Source: Enterococcus_D entomosocium
GTDB lineage: Bacteria > Bacillota > Bacilli > Lactobacillales > Enterococcaceae
Length of the DNA stretch: 16,250 nt
Reading direction: 5' to 3' (one strand)
Assembly: GCF_030441895.1 (NCBI RefSeq)
Contig: NZ_JARJAS010000038.1
Shown: piece by piece, positions 5,053-13,532 of the stretch
Numbering within the stretch: position 1 is the stretch's first letter
Layout: every line of letters starts with the position of its first letter
The notes under the pieces: generated by a model
The model's database searches: none
The model's input: the letters and a program-made list of their open reading frames with translations, nothing else
Told to the model about the DNA's origin: nothing
Made by a program: the position numbers and the translations under genes

Positions 5053-6753
5053 ATGGAAAACATCGACTATCAAGCATCGCATCTAAGGACTGGCGCGCAA
5101 GTGTTAGTGGACAGCTTGCAAGAGCAAGGCGTCGAAATGATCTTTGGCTACCCGGGTGGCGCCGTCTTACCGTTATATGACCAATTATATGATGCAGCGA
5201 TTCCGAATATTTTGACGCGTCACGAGCAAGGCGCGATCCACGCCGCTGAAGGCTATGCCAAAGCTACTGGCAATGTTGGGGTCGTTTTAGTGACAAGTGG
5301 TCCAGGTGCTACGAATGTCGTCACGGGCATTGCCGATGCTATGAGCGATTCCGTACCGTTGGTGGTTATCACGGGGCAAGTGGCCGTACCAGGAATTGGC
5401 AAAGACGCTTTTCAAGAAGCGGATATTCTAGGTATCACGTTGCCGATCACGAAACACAATTACCAAGTCCGTTGTGTGGATGACTTACCGAAAGTGATCG
5501 CTGAAGCCTTTCACATCGCTTCAACTGGGCGTAAGGGACCTGTTGTGATCGACCTTCCGAAAGATATTACATTGCAAGAAACCGCTGAAACCTGCTCATT
5601 GCCGATCACAAGGAAAAGTTATCAACCGAATGCAGAGCCTTCCCGTCTGCAAATTGAAAAATTGATGCACGTTTTAGAAAAAGCACAGCGACCAGTGGTA
5701 CTGGCTGGTGCAGGCGTGATCGCGGCTGAAGCTGCGGCTGAATTAAATGCATTTATTGCCAAGTACAAGTTGCCGACAGTCACAACGTTGCTCGGCTTAG
5801 GCTTACTGCCAAATGATCATCAATTTTTCTTGGGCATGGGCGGTATGCATGGAACGTATGCGGCGAACATGGCTTTATCAGAAGCCGATTTGATTATCAA
5901 TATCGGCTCTCGCTTCGATGATCGCTTAGCGACTGCCGGCAGTCAGTTCGGCAAGCAGGCCATCGTTGCTCATATCGACATCGACCCGGTGGAGATTGGC
6001 AAGATTGTAGAGACAAAGATCCCAATCGTCGGCGATGCCAAGGCTGCTTTGCAACAGATGCTACGGTATCCGCCAACTAGAGGAACGTGGTCTGCCTGGT
6101 CGGATCTATGCCAAACACGGAAGACGGAAAAACCTTATCGCTATGATCGCACTCAAGCACAAGAAATCAAACCGCAAAAAGTCATCGAAGAAGTAGGGCG
6201 TTTGACCAAAGGAGAGGCTTACGTCATCACCGATGTTGGGCAGCATCAAATGTGGGTCGCGCAGTATTATCCGTTTCGCTTTCCTAAGCAGTTGATCACC
6301 AGTGGCGGACTAGGCACGATGGGCTATGGTATCCCTGCGGGAATTGGCGTCCAATTTGCTCATCCAGAAAAAATGGTCGTGGTGTTTGTTGGCGATGGCG
6401 GGTTCCAAATGACAAACCAGGAATTTGCTATTTTGAATGAGTATGGCTTGAATGTCAAATTTGTTTTGTTGAATAATCGTTCGTTAGGAATGGTCCGCCA
6501 ATGGCAAGAAACATTTCATGGCAAACGACGCTCTGCCTCTGTTTTTGCACAGCAACCTGATTTTGTTAAACTAGCACAAGCTTATGGCATCGAAGGCTGT
6601 CGGATCGATGAACCCACTCAGCTTTCTGCTATGCTAGCGGAAGCTTTTGCACATACGGGGCCGCAACTGATCGAAGTAATGGTCTCGCCCTCAGAGCATG
6701 TGTTGCCGATGATCCCACCGGGGAAAGCCAATCATGAAATGATGGGGGTCTAA
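5053..6753 (+). CDS. ilvB: Acetolactate (acetohydroxyacid) synthase, large subunit
   Basis: This thiamine-diphosphate enzyme joins pyruvate to pyruvate or 2-oxobutanoate, the committed step to valine and isoleucine. At 566 residues it has the usual length. The N-terminal domain has FGYPGGAVLPLYD (31-43) and the catalytic Glu58 in TRHEQGA. The C-terminal domain has the ThDP/Mg motif starting GDGGFQMTNQEF (447-458) and ending LLNN at 472-475. The tail SEHVLPMIPPGKANHEM is typical of anabolic synthases. With ilvN next to it, this is the regulated biosynthetic form and not the fermentative acetolactate synthase. The start is supported by GGAGGAG just before the ilvD stop, and ilvN begins 4 nt after its stop. 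Confidence 0.96.
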   Translation: MENIDYQASHLRTGAQVLVDSLQEQGVEMIFGYPGGAVLPLYDQLYDAAIPNILTRHEQGAIHAAEGYAKATGNVGVVLVTSGPGATNVVTGIADAMSDSVPLVVITGQVAVPGIGKDAFQEADILGITLPITKHNYQVRCVDDLPKVIAEAFHIASTGRKGPVVIDLPKDITLQETAETCSLPITRKSYQPNAEPSRLQIEKLMHVLEKAQRPVVLAGAGVIAAEAAAELNAFIAKYKLPTVTTLLGLGLLPNDHQFFLGMGGMHGTYAANMALSEADLIINIGSRFDDRLATAGSQFGKQAIVAHIDIDPVEIGKIVETKIPIVGDAKAALQQMLRYPPTRGTWSAWSDLCQTRKTEKPYRYDRTQAQEIKPQKVIEEVGRLTKGEAYVITDVGQHQMWVAQYYPFRFPKQLITSGGLGTMGYGIPAGIGVQFAHPEKMVVVFVGDGGFQMTNQEFAILNEYGLNVKFVLLNNRSLGMVRQWQETFHGKRRSASVFAQQPDFVKLAQAYGIEGCRIDEPTQLSAMLAEAFAHTGPQLIEVMVSPSEHVLPMIPPGKANHEMMGV

Positions 6754-6757
6754 GGGG

Positions 6758-7234
6758 ATGAAACGGGTATTAGCAGCAATCGTCCATAATGAAGCAGGTG
6801 TTTTGAGCCGCATCACGAGTGTCTTAAACCGCCGGCAGGTCAATATCGAGAGTATTTCTGTCGGCACAACGGAACGGCCAGAGTTTTCACGAATGACGAT
6901 CATTGTCAACGTGAACGATTTGGCAGAAACAGAACAAGTGACCAAGCATTTAAATAAACAAATAGATGTCTTGAAGGTTTCTGATATTACAGAAGTTCCT
7001 CATATCGAACGAGAGCTGGTGCTGATCAAAGTCAATGCACCAACCACTAGCCGCTCGGAGATCCAAGCAGTGATTGATCCGTTTCGAGCGCACATTGTCG
7101 ATGTCGCACTGAAAACGATCGTTGTGCAAGTTGCCGGTGATACGAAAAAGGTAGAAGCATGCATCGAAGTTTTGCGTCCCTACGGGATCAAACAGTTGGC
7201 ACGAACGGGTGTCACTGGCTTTACAAGAGGGTAA
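6758..7234 (+). CDS. ilvN: Acetolactate synthase, small (regulatory) subunit
   Basis: This 158-residue protein begins with an ACT domain (about 3-75), recognised by HNEAGVLSRITSVLNRRQVNIESISVG and a second half containing SRMTIIV. The C-terminal domain (about 78-158) has ERELVLIKVNAP and the ending GVTGFTRG typical of IlvN/IlvH. The subunit binds the large subunit, raises its activity and gives feedback inhibition by valine in characterised relatives. AAGGGG lies just before ATG 6758. A 50-nt gap with a small hairpin separates it from ilvC, the longest gap inside the operon. Confidence 0.95.
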   Translation: MKRVLAAIVHNEAGVLSRITSVLNRRQVNIESISVGTTERPEFSRMTIIVNVNDLAETEQVTKHLNKQIDVLKVSDITEVPHIERELVLIKVNAPTTSRSEIQAVIDPFRAHIVDVALKTIVVQVAGDTKKVEACIEVLRPYGIKQLARTGVTGFTRG

Positions 7235-7236
7235 GT

Positions 7237-7251
7237 GCAATTTTGAATTGC
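7237..7251 (+). other. Small hairpin between ilvN and ilvC
   Basis: GCAATT (7237-7242) and AATTGC (7246-7251) form a perfect 6-bp stem with a 3-nt loop. No run of T follows, so it is not an intrinsic terminator. It may be a processing or stability element, or chance. Confidence 0.35.
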
Positions 7252-7284
7252 TTAAAATAAAGAAAGAATTCGGAGGAAACAAGT

Positions 7285-8274
7285 ATGGTAAAAGTATATT
7301 ACAACGAGGAAGTTACAGATAATCTAGGAGACAAGAAGATTGCGATCGTCGGCTACGGCTCTCAAGGGCACGCTCATGCGCAAAATTTACGGGACACAGG
7401 TCATGAAGTCTTTATCGGCATTCGTGAAGGAAAGTCAGCAGAAGCTGCAAGAAACGACGGATTTGAAGTCTTTCCAGTAGCCGAAGCCACTCAAAAAGCG
7501 GACGTAGTCATGATCTTGGCACCCGATGAGATCCAAGGATCGTTGTATAAAAATGAGATCGAACCGAATCTTTCTGCCGGCAATGCATTAGCATTTGCGC
7601 ATGGTTTTAATATTCATTTTGATGTGATCGCGCCGCCAGAAGAGGTGGATGTGTTCCTAGTTGCGCCTAAAGGACCGGGCCACTTGGTGCGTCGAACCTT
7701 TACCGAAGGGTTTGCGGTGCCAGCCTTATTTGCAGTCTATCAAGATGCGACTGGCAACGCACAAGCGACAGCTTTATCTTATGCAAAAGGCATTGGTGCC
7801 ACACGGGTCGGCGTTTTGGAAACGACCTTTAAAGAAGAGACCGAGACCGATCTTTTCGGGGAACAAGCCGTACTTTGTGGCGGTTTGACCAGCATGATCG
7901 AAGCTGGCTTTGAAACATTGGTAGAAGCCGGGTACCAACCGGAATTGGCGTATTTTGAAGTCTGTCATGAATTGAAACTGATCGTTGACTTGATTTATGA
8001 AGGAGGATTCAAAAAAATGCGCCATTCGATCTCGAATACGGCAGAGTATGGCGACTACGTTTCCGGTGCTCGGGTGATCACCGCACAAGCCAAAGAAAAC
8101 ATGAAAGCCGTATTGACAGATATCCAAAATGGTCAATTCGCGAAAGGATTCATTGAAGACAATCAAAATGGCTTCCCTGAATTCTATAAAATGCGTGAAG
8201 AAAACGGCAACCATCAAATTGAAAAAGTCGGCAGCGAGTTACGGAAAATGATGCCGTTTGTTGCGAAAGATTAG
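7285..8274 (+). CDS. ilvC: Ketol-acid reductoisomerase, class I
   Basis: It rearranges and reduces 2-acetolactate or 2-aceto-2-hydroxybutanoate to the dihydroxy acids used by IlvD, with NAD(P)H and Mg2+. At 329 residues it matches the short class I form. The Rossmann motif GYGSQGHAHA is at 23-32. The cofactor-specificity loop near 45-51 (GIREGKS) keeps Arg47 and Ser51, which favours NADPH. FAHGFNIHF gives the catalytic His106, and TDLFGEQAVLCGG gives metal ligands Asp189 and Glu193, followed by YFEVCHELKLIVDL. The SD GGAGG lies 8 nt before ATG 7285. ilvA follows with almost no gap. Confidence 0.97.
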   Translation: MVKVYYNEEVTDNLGDKKIAIVGYGSQGHAHAQNLRDTGHEVFIGIREGKSAEAARNDGFEVFPVAEATQKADVVMILAPDEIQGSLYKNEIEPNLSAGNALAFAHGFNIHFDVIAPPEEVDVFLVAPKGPGHLVRRTFTEGFAVPALFAVYQDATGNAQATALSYAKGIGATRVGVLETTFKEETETDLFGEQAVLCGGLTSMIEAGFETLVEAGYQPELAYFEVCHELKLIVDLIYEGGFKKMRHSISNTAEYGDYVSGARVITAQAKENMKAVLTDIQNGQFAKGFIEDNQNGFPEFYKMREENGNHQIEKVGSELRKMMPFVAKD

Positions 8275-8288
8275 AGGTGGCGCGTTTG

Positions 8289-9539
8289 TTGGTGACAGTT
8301 TCTGCAATCGAACAAGCATATGAACGACTGCGGGGAGCAGTTAGTCATACACCGCTGCAGTATGATCGCTTTTTATCTGAAAAATACCAAGCGACGGTTT
8401 TGTTGAAGCGAGAGGACTTGCAAAAAGTCCGCTCCTTCAAATTACGAGGTGCCTACTATGCGATCACCCAAGCAGATCCTGTGCAGACCAGTCGTGGCGT
8501 CGTCTGTGCCAGTGCCGGAAATCATGCCCAAGGCGTTGCTTATACCTGCCAAGAACAGCAGATCCATGCGGTCATTTTCATGCCAACAACGACGCCGCAA
8601 CAAAAAATCGCGCAAGTTCTCTTTTTCGGCGGAGACTACGTCAAAATCGAATTGGTGGGAGATACCTTTGATGCGGCGGCGCAGGCTGCCAAACAATTTG
8701 CAAAAGAAAAGCAAATGGCTTTCATTGCTCCTTTTGATGATCCCAATATTATCGCAGGACAAGGAACAGTAGCCGTGGAAATGTTGGCGGATGCTGAAAA
8801 AAAACAAGTATCGATCGATTTAGTGGTGGCTGCCATTGGTGGCGGTGGTTTGATCAGCGGGACCGCAGCCTATTTGAAAGAAAAGCAGCCAAATATAAAA
8901 GTTGTTGGAGCAGAACCTGTAGGGGCCGCCTCGATGCAAGCAGCCTTTGATCACCAAGGACCGGTGGCTTTAGAGCATATTGAAACCTTTGTCGATGGTG
9001 CGGCAGTCAAACAAGTCGGAGCTCAGACCTATGCCCATGCCAAACGCTATGTGGATCAATTGGTAACGGTGGAAGAAGGTGCAATCTGCCAAACGATTCT
9101 AGAATTATACAGCAAACAAGCGATCGTCGCTGAACCAGCTGGTGCCTTGAGCGTGGCAGCCCTGGATGAGATCAAAGAGCAAATCAAAGGCAAGACGGTC
9201 GTCTGTATTGTGAGTGGTGGTAACAATGATAGTTCCCGTATGGCAGAGATCGAAGAGAAATCACTGATTTATCAAGGATTGAAACATTATTTTATCGTCA
9301 ATTTCCCACAACGTCCCGGTGCGTTGAAGGAATTTGTTAGCCATGTATTAGGGCCTGATGATGATATCACGAGGTTTGAATATACAAAAAAAATCAATCG
9401 TGGAACAGGACCAGTAATGCTGGGAATCTTGTTGAAACAAAAAAACGATCTACCCGCATTACTGTCACGAATTGAACAGTTTGATCAAGGCTACATCAAC
9501 CTTCAGCAAAATCAATCACTTTACTCGCTTTTGGTTTAG
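8289..9539 (+). CDS. ilvA: Threonine dehydratase (biosynthetic), single-ACT-like form
   Basis: This PLP enzyme deaminates threonine to 2-oxobutanoate, the entry to isoleucine. The PLP lysine is in VRSFKLRGAYYA (Lys51 from this start), ASAGNHAQG follows, and the phosphate loop is IGGGGLISG near 184. The C-terminal regulatory part (about 330-416) starts HYFIVNFPQRPGALKEF and is one ACT-like domain, shorter than the double domain of E. coli IlvA. The start is unclear because no ATG is suitable. AGAGGTGG (8273-8280) is 8 nt before TTG 8289, giving 416 residues, while TTG 8286 and GTG 8292 are alternatives and GTG 8277 overlaps the SD. Last gene of the operon; a non-ATG start may lower its yield. 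Confidence 0.94.
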   Translation: MVTVSAIEQAYERLRGAVSHTPLQYDRFLSEKYQATVLLKREDLQKVRSFKLRGAYYAITQADPVQTSRGVVCASAGNHAQGVAYTCQEQQIHAVIFMPTTTPQQKIAQVLFFGGDYVKIELVGDTFDAAAQAAKQFAKEKQMAFIAPFDDPNIIAGQGTVAVEMLADAEKKQVSIDLVVAAIGGGGLISGTAAYLKEKQPNIKVVGAEPVGAASMQAAFDHQGPVALEHIETFVDGAAVKQVGAQTYAHAKRYVDQLVTVEEGAICQTILELYSKQAIVAEPAGALSVAALDEIKEQIKGKTVVCIVSGGNNDSSRMAEIEEKSLIYQGLKHYFIVNFPQRPGALKEFVSHVLGPDDDITRFEYTKKINRGTGPVMLGILLKQKNDLPALLSRIEQFDQGYINLQQNQSLYSLLV

Positions 9540-9540
9540 A

Positions 9541-9583
9541 AAAAAACATGGTTTCCTTTGTAATACAGGAAACCATGTTTTTT
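9541..9583 (+). terminator. ilv operon terminator
   Basis: A 17-bp perfect stem (AAAAAACATGGTTTCCT at 9541-9557 with its complement at 9567-9583) encloses a 9-nt loop. Runs of A and T on both sides let it act in either direction. It begins 1 nt after the ilvA stop. Confidence 0.95.
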
Positions 9584-9666
9584 GCTTTTTGGCATAGAAT
9601 CATGGGACAAATCGGCGAAAATACTTCCTAATGGTTAGCGATTTAGTAGGTGTTTCAGCGGCTTCT

Positions 9667-9675
9667 TGCTATAAT
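9667..9675 (+). promoter_or_regulatory. Extended -10 promoter of the AroB-like/ypiA/ypiB operon
   Basis: TGCTATAAT contains a perfect TATAAT (9670-9675) with the TGn extension. No good -35 lies 17 bp upstream, which extended -10 promoters tolerate. AAAGGAG at 9692-9698 and ATG 9706 follow. Confidence 0.7.
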
Positions 9676-9705
9676 AGTAAGTAGTAGCAACAAAGGAGTG
9701 AGCCG

Positions 9706-10755
9706 ATGGAAGCTGTTTTTTACAGAAATGAGCAAGAAACCCAGATCTCTTACGGGGAAACATTGGCATCGGTCATGAAAGGACAGTCGATCGAGCCGCA
9801 GCAGGTGATCATTTTGACGAATCAGCGTTATTATGACCGCTTTTCAGAAAAAGTAACCCGCCTGTTTTTGCCGCGCGAGGTCAATTGGTATATTTGTACC
9901 AACCAAATGTATTGCAACAACTTTAGTGAATTTAAGGCCGCAATGGATTTCTTCGGTCGCTTTTCAAAGCAAGAGTCCTTGTTGATCGTCGGGTTTGGGA
10001 ATGAAGGTGTATTGGCACTGAGCAGTTTTATCCATGCGACTTCGGTCCTATCGACACAACTTTGGTTGATTCCTGTTTCCTTGCGGGCCTTAGCCAAAAG
10101 TGTCAAAGAAACAGCGATCGTTGTGAAAAAGCCAGATATCCCGATGCTGGAAAATCCTAATGCACCACAATTTGTTATTTTCGATCAGACGATTGCCGAA
10201 AAGCAAATCGATGGGAAACTTGTCGACTTTTTGACCCTGATCCGTGGTGGCGTGCTTGCCGATAGCGATTTTTTAAAGGAACTTTATCGAACGTACCCCA
10301 GTCATCAGGCATTGATGAGACACTCGTTGGCAGCTTATACCAATCAGCTGATCCAATTGTATCAGCAGTCGGGACGCGAATTAGAGGAGTTTGGGCAACT
10401 CTTTGCCGATGCTGCTTATCAAACAGAAAATGGTCACTTGCTGTCTGATGCGATGAAATTGTTCTTTGGCTTTTTGTTTCATTTTATGTGGACCGTCCAG
10501 CAGCAGCAGTTGACTGTCGATCTGCCAGTATTTTGCCAATGGCTTGCACGATTAGGCTTTCCTATCGAATTGCCCGAGTCTTTTTCCTTAAGCGAATATT
10601 TCAGCCGTGTACTAGAATTGCAGCAAAAAGAAAAAAAACTGTTATTTTTGGCAAAAGTTGGTACAATAGGGGGCAGAACGGAAATCGAGGAGAAAGATCT
10701 TGTCCAGACGATGGAGACTTATCAGCGATTAATCAATGAGATTCGAGGGGTCTAA
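9706..10755 (+). CDS. Degenerate 3-dehydroquinate synthase-like protein (probable pseudoenzyme)
   Basis: This 349-residue protein follows the AroB fold along its length but lacks the catalytic motifs. By eye, IVGFGNEGVLALSSFIHAT (94-112) corresponds to the NAD-binding GGGVxGDLxGF segment of AroB. IPVSLRALAKSVKETAI (122-138) matches the PTTLLAQVDSSVGGKTAI segment without its Asp and GGK. FLTLIRGGVLADSDFL (175-190) matches the AEVIKHGLI zinc-Glu region without Glu or His. The GHTxGHA His motif is not visible, and LSDAMKLFFG (246-255) replaces HGEAVAVG. The C-terminal WLARLGFPIELP and KKLLFLAKVGTIG still align well. It is therefore unlikely to make dehydroquinate. It heads a tight operon with ypiA and ypiB, which in Bacillus follow real aro genes. 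Confidence 0.7.
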   Translation: MEAVFYRNEQETQISYGETLASVMKGQSIEPQQVIILTNQRYYDRFSEKVTRLFLPREVNWYICTNQMYCNNFSEFKAAMDFFGRFSKQESLLIVGFGNEGVLALSSFIHATSVLSTQLWLIPVSLRALAKSVKETAIVVKKPDIPMLENPNAPQFVIFDQTIAEKQIDGKLVDFLTLIRGGVLADSDFLKELYRTYPSHQALMRHSLAAYTNQLIQLYQQSGRELEEFGQLFADAAYQTENGHLLSDAMKLFFGFLFHFMWTVQQQQLTVDLPVFCQWLARLGFPIELPESFSLSEYFSRVLELQQKEKKLLFLAKVGTIGGRTEIEEKDLVQTMETYQRLINEIRGV

Positions 10756-12015
10756 ATGGAAACTTATAGTGAAAAAATGTTAAAAGCACTAGCCGCAGAA
10801 GAGTTGGCTGAAGCACAATTGAATTTTACTGAAGCACTGCAAAAAGATGATGATGAGACACTTGGCGCTTTAGGCGATGAATTACTGCAGATCGGTTTTT
10901 TAGAAGAGGCGAAAACGTTATTTGAAACCTTGCAGCAGCGGCATCCTGAAAATGAAGCTTTGCTGCTTCCTTTAGCGGAAATTGCGATGGAAGAAGACCA
11001 GATTGAAACAGCCTTCACTTATATCGATCAAATACTACCAACGAGTGAAGCTTATCTGCAAGCCTTGTTATTGAGTGCGGATCTCTATCAACTGATCGGT
11101 ATTCCGGAAGTCAGCGAAGCCAAATTAAAAGAAGCGCAAAGCCTTGTGCCAGAGGAACCCTTGATTCGTTTTGCCTTAGCTGAGTTAGCTTTTTCAACGG
11201 ATCGCTATCAAGAAGCTGTTGACCTTTATCAAGGATTGCTGGAAGAAGATATTACGGATATTTCGGGGATTTCGATCGTTGAACGGACCGGAACTTCATT
11301 GAGTATGGCAGGTAAGTTTGAAGAGGCGTTGGAATATTTTGAAGCAAGCTTAGAAGACGAACAGACGGACGAGCGTCTCTTTCAAACGGCTTTAGTCTAT
11401 TTGCAGCTGAAGGAAAATGAACAAGCGATTCGCTACTTGCAGCAGTTGCGGGTCATGAATCCCCAATACCGGGCCTTGTATCTTTATTTGGCTGAAGCAT
11501 TGCAAGAAGAAGAACAGCTGGAAGAAGCGCAACGTGTGATCGAAGAAGGGATTCATGAAGATCCATATCAAGTGGATTTCTATCATTTTGCTGCCGAGAA
11601 TGCTTACCGACTTCATGACAGTGAAGCAGCCGAGTCATTTTTACTTAAAGCACTGGAAACTGGTGAAAAAGAAGAGGATACATTACTGACTTTAAGTAAT
11701 TTATACTTGAATGAAGAGCGTTGGCAAGAAGCGATCTTGGCGATCGAGCGAATGGAAGACAATGAACAGCCTCACGCTTTATGGAATCTAGCGCAAGCCT
11801 TCAATGCGTTAGAAGATTTTGACAAAGCAGCAAAATATTACGAAGAAGCCAATGCTGATTTGCACCATGAACCGGCGTTTATGAAGGAATACGGCATTTT
11901 CTTACGTGAAGAAGGGCGTTTACCTGAAGCTCTTCATTTGCTACAACATTATTTGGCACACGAACCAGGTGATTTAGAAGTACAGTCGATCGTGGAGGAC
12001 TTATTAGAAAGATAG
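10756..12015 (+). CDS. ypiA: TPR-repeat protein, YpiA-like
   Basis: This 419-residue cytoplasmic protein is very acidic and made almost wholly of tetratricopeptide repeats. Units with the usual A/Y/L/A spacing can be followed from about residue 50 to the end, for example LFETLQQRHPENEALLLPLAEIAMEEDQ, LKEAQSLVPEEPLIRFALAELAF and AAKYYEEANADLHHEPAFMKEYG. There is no signal peptide or membrane segment, so it is a protein-binding scaffold. It begins 1 nt after the AroB-like stop (AGGGG 5 nt before ATG 10756), and ypiB follows within 9 nt. Length, composition and position before ypiB match Bacillus YpiA (about 420 residues). The partner and exact role are unknown to me. Confidence 0.85.
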   Translation: METYSEKMLKALAAEELAEAQLNFTEALQKDDDETLGALGDELLQIGFLEEAKTLFETLQQRHPENEALLLPLAEIAMEEDQIETAFTYIDQILPTSEAYLQALLLSADLYQLIGIPEVSEAKLKEAQSLVPEEPLIRFALAELAFSTDRYQEAVDLYQGLLEEDITDISGISIVERTGTSLSMAGKFEEALEYFEASLEDEQTDERLFQTALVYLQLKENEQAIRYLQQLRVMNPQYRALYLYLAEALQEEEQLEEAQRVIEEGIHEDPYQVDFYHFAAENAYRLHDSEAAESFLLKALETGEKEEDTLLTLSNLYLNEERWQEAILAIERMEDNEQPHALWNLAQAFNALEDFDKAAKYYEEANADLHHEPAFMKEYGIFLREEGRLPEALHLLQHYLAHEPGDLEVQSIVEDLLER

Positions 12016-12024
12016 GTGAGAGAA

Positions 12025-12582
12025 ATGAACATCAATGTACAAGAAAAGAAAAAGTTTCTTAATTGGTTAGTTTCGACCGTTTCCTTCAGCCGCCGAGAAG
12101 TCTCTTGGGTGTTAAACTATCTGGCGAACCATGAAGCGATCTTGGCCAATGTTCATTTTGTAGAAGGGGCAGCCGCAGCCAAACGGGGCTTAAGTGTCCG
12201 CAGTACGGAAGTTGGAGGCGAACCCTTTGTCTTGAGTATCGAAGGACAGACCTTTTATGACATTGATCAGATTTTTCACGAGATTCGCATGAATTGGAAA
12301 CAACCCTTGTATCTTGAATGTCTCTTTCCAGATTCTTGGTCGCAATCCTTTTATTTAGCAGTTTTAGAAGACAATCCTTATGAACGTTGGAACGACCACT
12401 TGGATCAAGAAATGACCCAACATGTTACCCAGTACCTTGAAAAAGAAGAAGCAAAAACCAAAATTGATACCTTGTATCGGCAGATCGATCTAGCATTGGA
12501 AAATGGGGATCGTGATGCCTTCTTAGAACTTTCCGATGAAGTAAATCGGCACTTGCTCCAACAAAAAGAAGAAAGCCGCTGA
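12025..12582 (+). CDS. ypiB: UPF0302 protein YpiB/ReoY
   Basis: This 185-residue soluble protein matches the UPF0302/YpiB layout. The N-terminal part has KKKFLNWLVSTVSFSRREVSWVLNYLANHEAIL and VHFVEGA, then FHEIRMNW and LYLECLFPD with NPYERWN. A helical C-terminal domain (IDTLYRQIDLALENGDRDAFLELS, about 150-173) resembles the IDEAL-like tail of Bacillus YpiB. The Listeria orthologue ReoY takes part, with ReoM, in ClpCP degradation of MurA under control of the PASTA kinase; the enterococcal ReoM is IreB. A like role here is inference from family. ATG 12025 is chosen because GTG 12016 lies inside the probable ribosome-binding site (AGGTGAG). It is the last gene before the terminator. Confidence 0.87.
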   Translation: MNINVQEKKKFLNWLVSTVSFSRREVSWVLNYLANHEAILANVHFVEGAAAAKRGLSVRSTEVGGEPFVLSIEGQTFYDIDQIFHEIRMNWKQPLYLECLFPDSWSQSFYLAVLEDNPYERWNDHLDQEMTQHVTQYLEKEEAKTKIDTLYRQIDLALENGDRDAFLELSDEVNRHLLQQKEESR

Positions 12583-12587
12583 CAAAT

Positions 12588-12622
12588 AAAAAAGCAGTCC
12601 TTTAACCGGGACTGCTTTTTTA
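12588..12622. terminator. Bidirectional terminator between ypiB and the yitT-family gene
   Basis: AAAAAAGCAGTCC (12588-12600) pairs with GGACTGCTTTTTT (12609-12621) around an 8-nt loop. A-run and T-run flanks make it work for both converging genes (stops at 12582 and 12627). Confidence 0.93.
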
Positions 12623-12626
12623 GTCT

Positions 12627-13532
12627 TTATTTTGTTTTAGAGACCGCTGCTTTGCGCTGTAAGAACCGTGACTTAGGTCTTAAGTAGGTAAAGCCTTCGC
12701 CTTCGACTTCATGGACATTGATGACAGAAACAAACGCTTGCGGATCAAAGTCATGAACAATGCGCTTGACTTCAGAAATCTCCCGTCCGCTGACCACCAT
12801 ATAAATGATTTGTTTCGATACTCTTGAGTAAGCCCCTTCGCCCTGTAAAAACGTGACACCGCGTTCCAATTCATCCATTAAAACAGGAGCTATCTCTTCG
12901 CTATGATTGCTGATCACTAAAATCCCTTTGGCTGAATAGCCGCCGTCTAAGATCGAATCGATCACACGAGTGAAGACATAAGAAAAAATCAAGGTATACA
13001 TCATGCGGTTCAAATCTATATAGGTCAAAGAAAGCAACAGGACGAACACATCAAAGATCAAAAGCGACCGCCCGATCGTCACCCCAAAGTTTTTCTCTAA
13101 AATGCGCGCCAGTACATCGACGCCACCTGTTGTTCCACCGACTTTGTAGACGATCCCACTACCGATCCCTGCAATCAAACCAGCCAAGAGTGCGACGATC
13201 AGTAGATCATGCTGTAGATCGATCAACAGGGGAACACTCTGCCAAAATGCCAACCAAAAAGACAAACCAAAGGTTCCTAAAATCGTATACACTAATGAGC
13301 GTCGACCAAGAATTTTGCCACCGATCAAAATGATCGGAATATTTAAGATCAATGTACTAATGGCAGGATTGATTCCCCATAAGGCTCGCAGGATCAAGGT
13401 GATCCCTGTCACACCGCCTTCTGCTAAGTCATTTGGGATATTTAAATAGACTAGACCGAAGCCATAAATACTCGTACCGAAAATAATCAAAACAATGTCG
13501 CGAATCGTTCGCCATGAAAAAAATGCCCGCAT
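12627..13532 (-). CDS. YitT-family membrane protein (DUF161 plus DUF2179)
   Basis: This 301-residue integral membrane protein has about six hydrophobic segments in residues 9-190, including IVLIIFGTSIYGFGLVYLNIP, ISTLILNIPIILIGGK and LLIVALLAGLIAGIGSGIVYKVGGTTGG. The GGVTG and GGTTGGVD motifs are typical of YitT/DUF161. The C-terminal cytoplasmic part (about 215-285), with GILVISNHSEEI, RGVTFLQGEGAYS and IVHDFDPQAFVSVINVHEVEG, is DUF2179. GGAGG 7 nt before ATG 13532 fixes the start; an ATG 10 codons upstream has no such site. It stands where Bacillus has ypjC, next to the mazG-like ypjD. The substrate or function is not established for the family. Confidence 0.9.
   Translation of the reverse strand: MRAFFSWRTIRDIVLIIFGTSIYGFGLVYLNIPNDLAEGGVTGITLILRALWGINPAISTLILNIPIILIGGKILGRRSLVYTILGTFGLSFWLAFWQSVPLLIDLQHDLLIVALLAGLIAGIGSGIVYKVGGTTGGVDVLARILEKNFGVTIGRSLLIFDVFVLLLSLTYIDLNRMMYTLIFSYVFTRVIDSILDGGYSAKGILVISNHSEEIAPVLMDELERGVTFLQGEGAYSRVSKQIIYMVVSGREISEVKRIVHDFDPQAFVSVINVHEVEGEGFTYLRPKSRFLQRKAAVSKTK

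Noticed and set aside
7774..8217. 147-codon minus-strand ORF inside ilvC
   Set aside because: Antisense shadow of a strongly conserved enzyme; no start signals.
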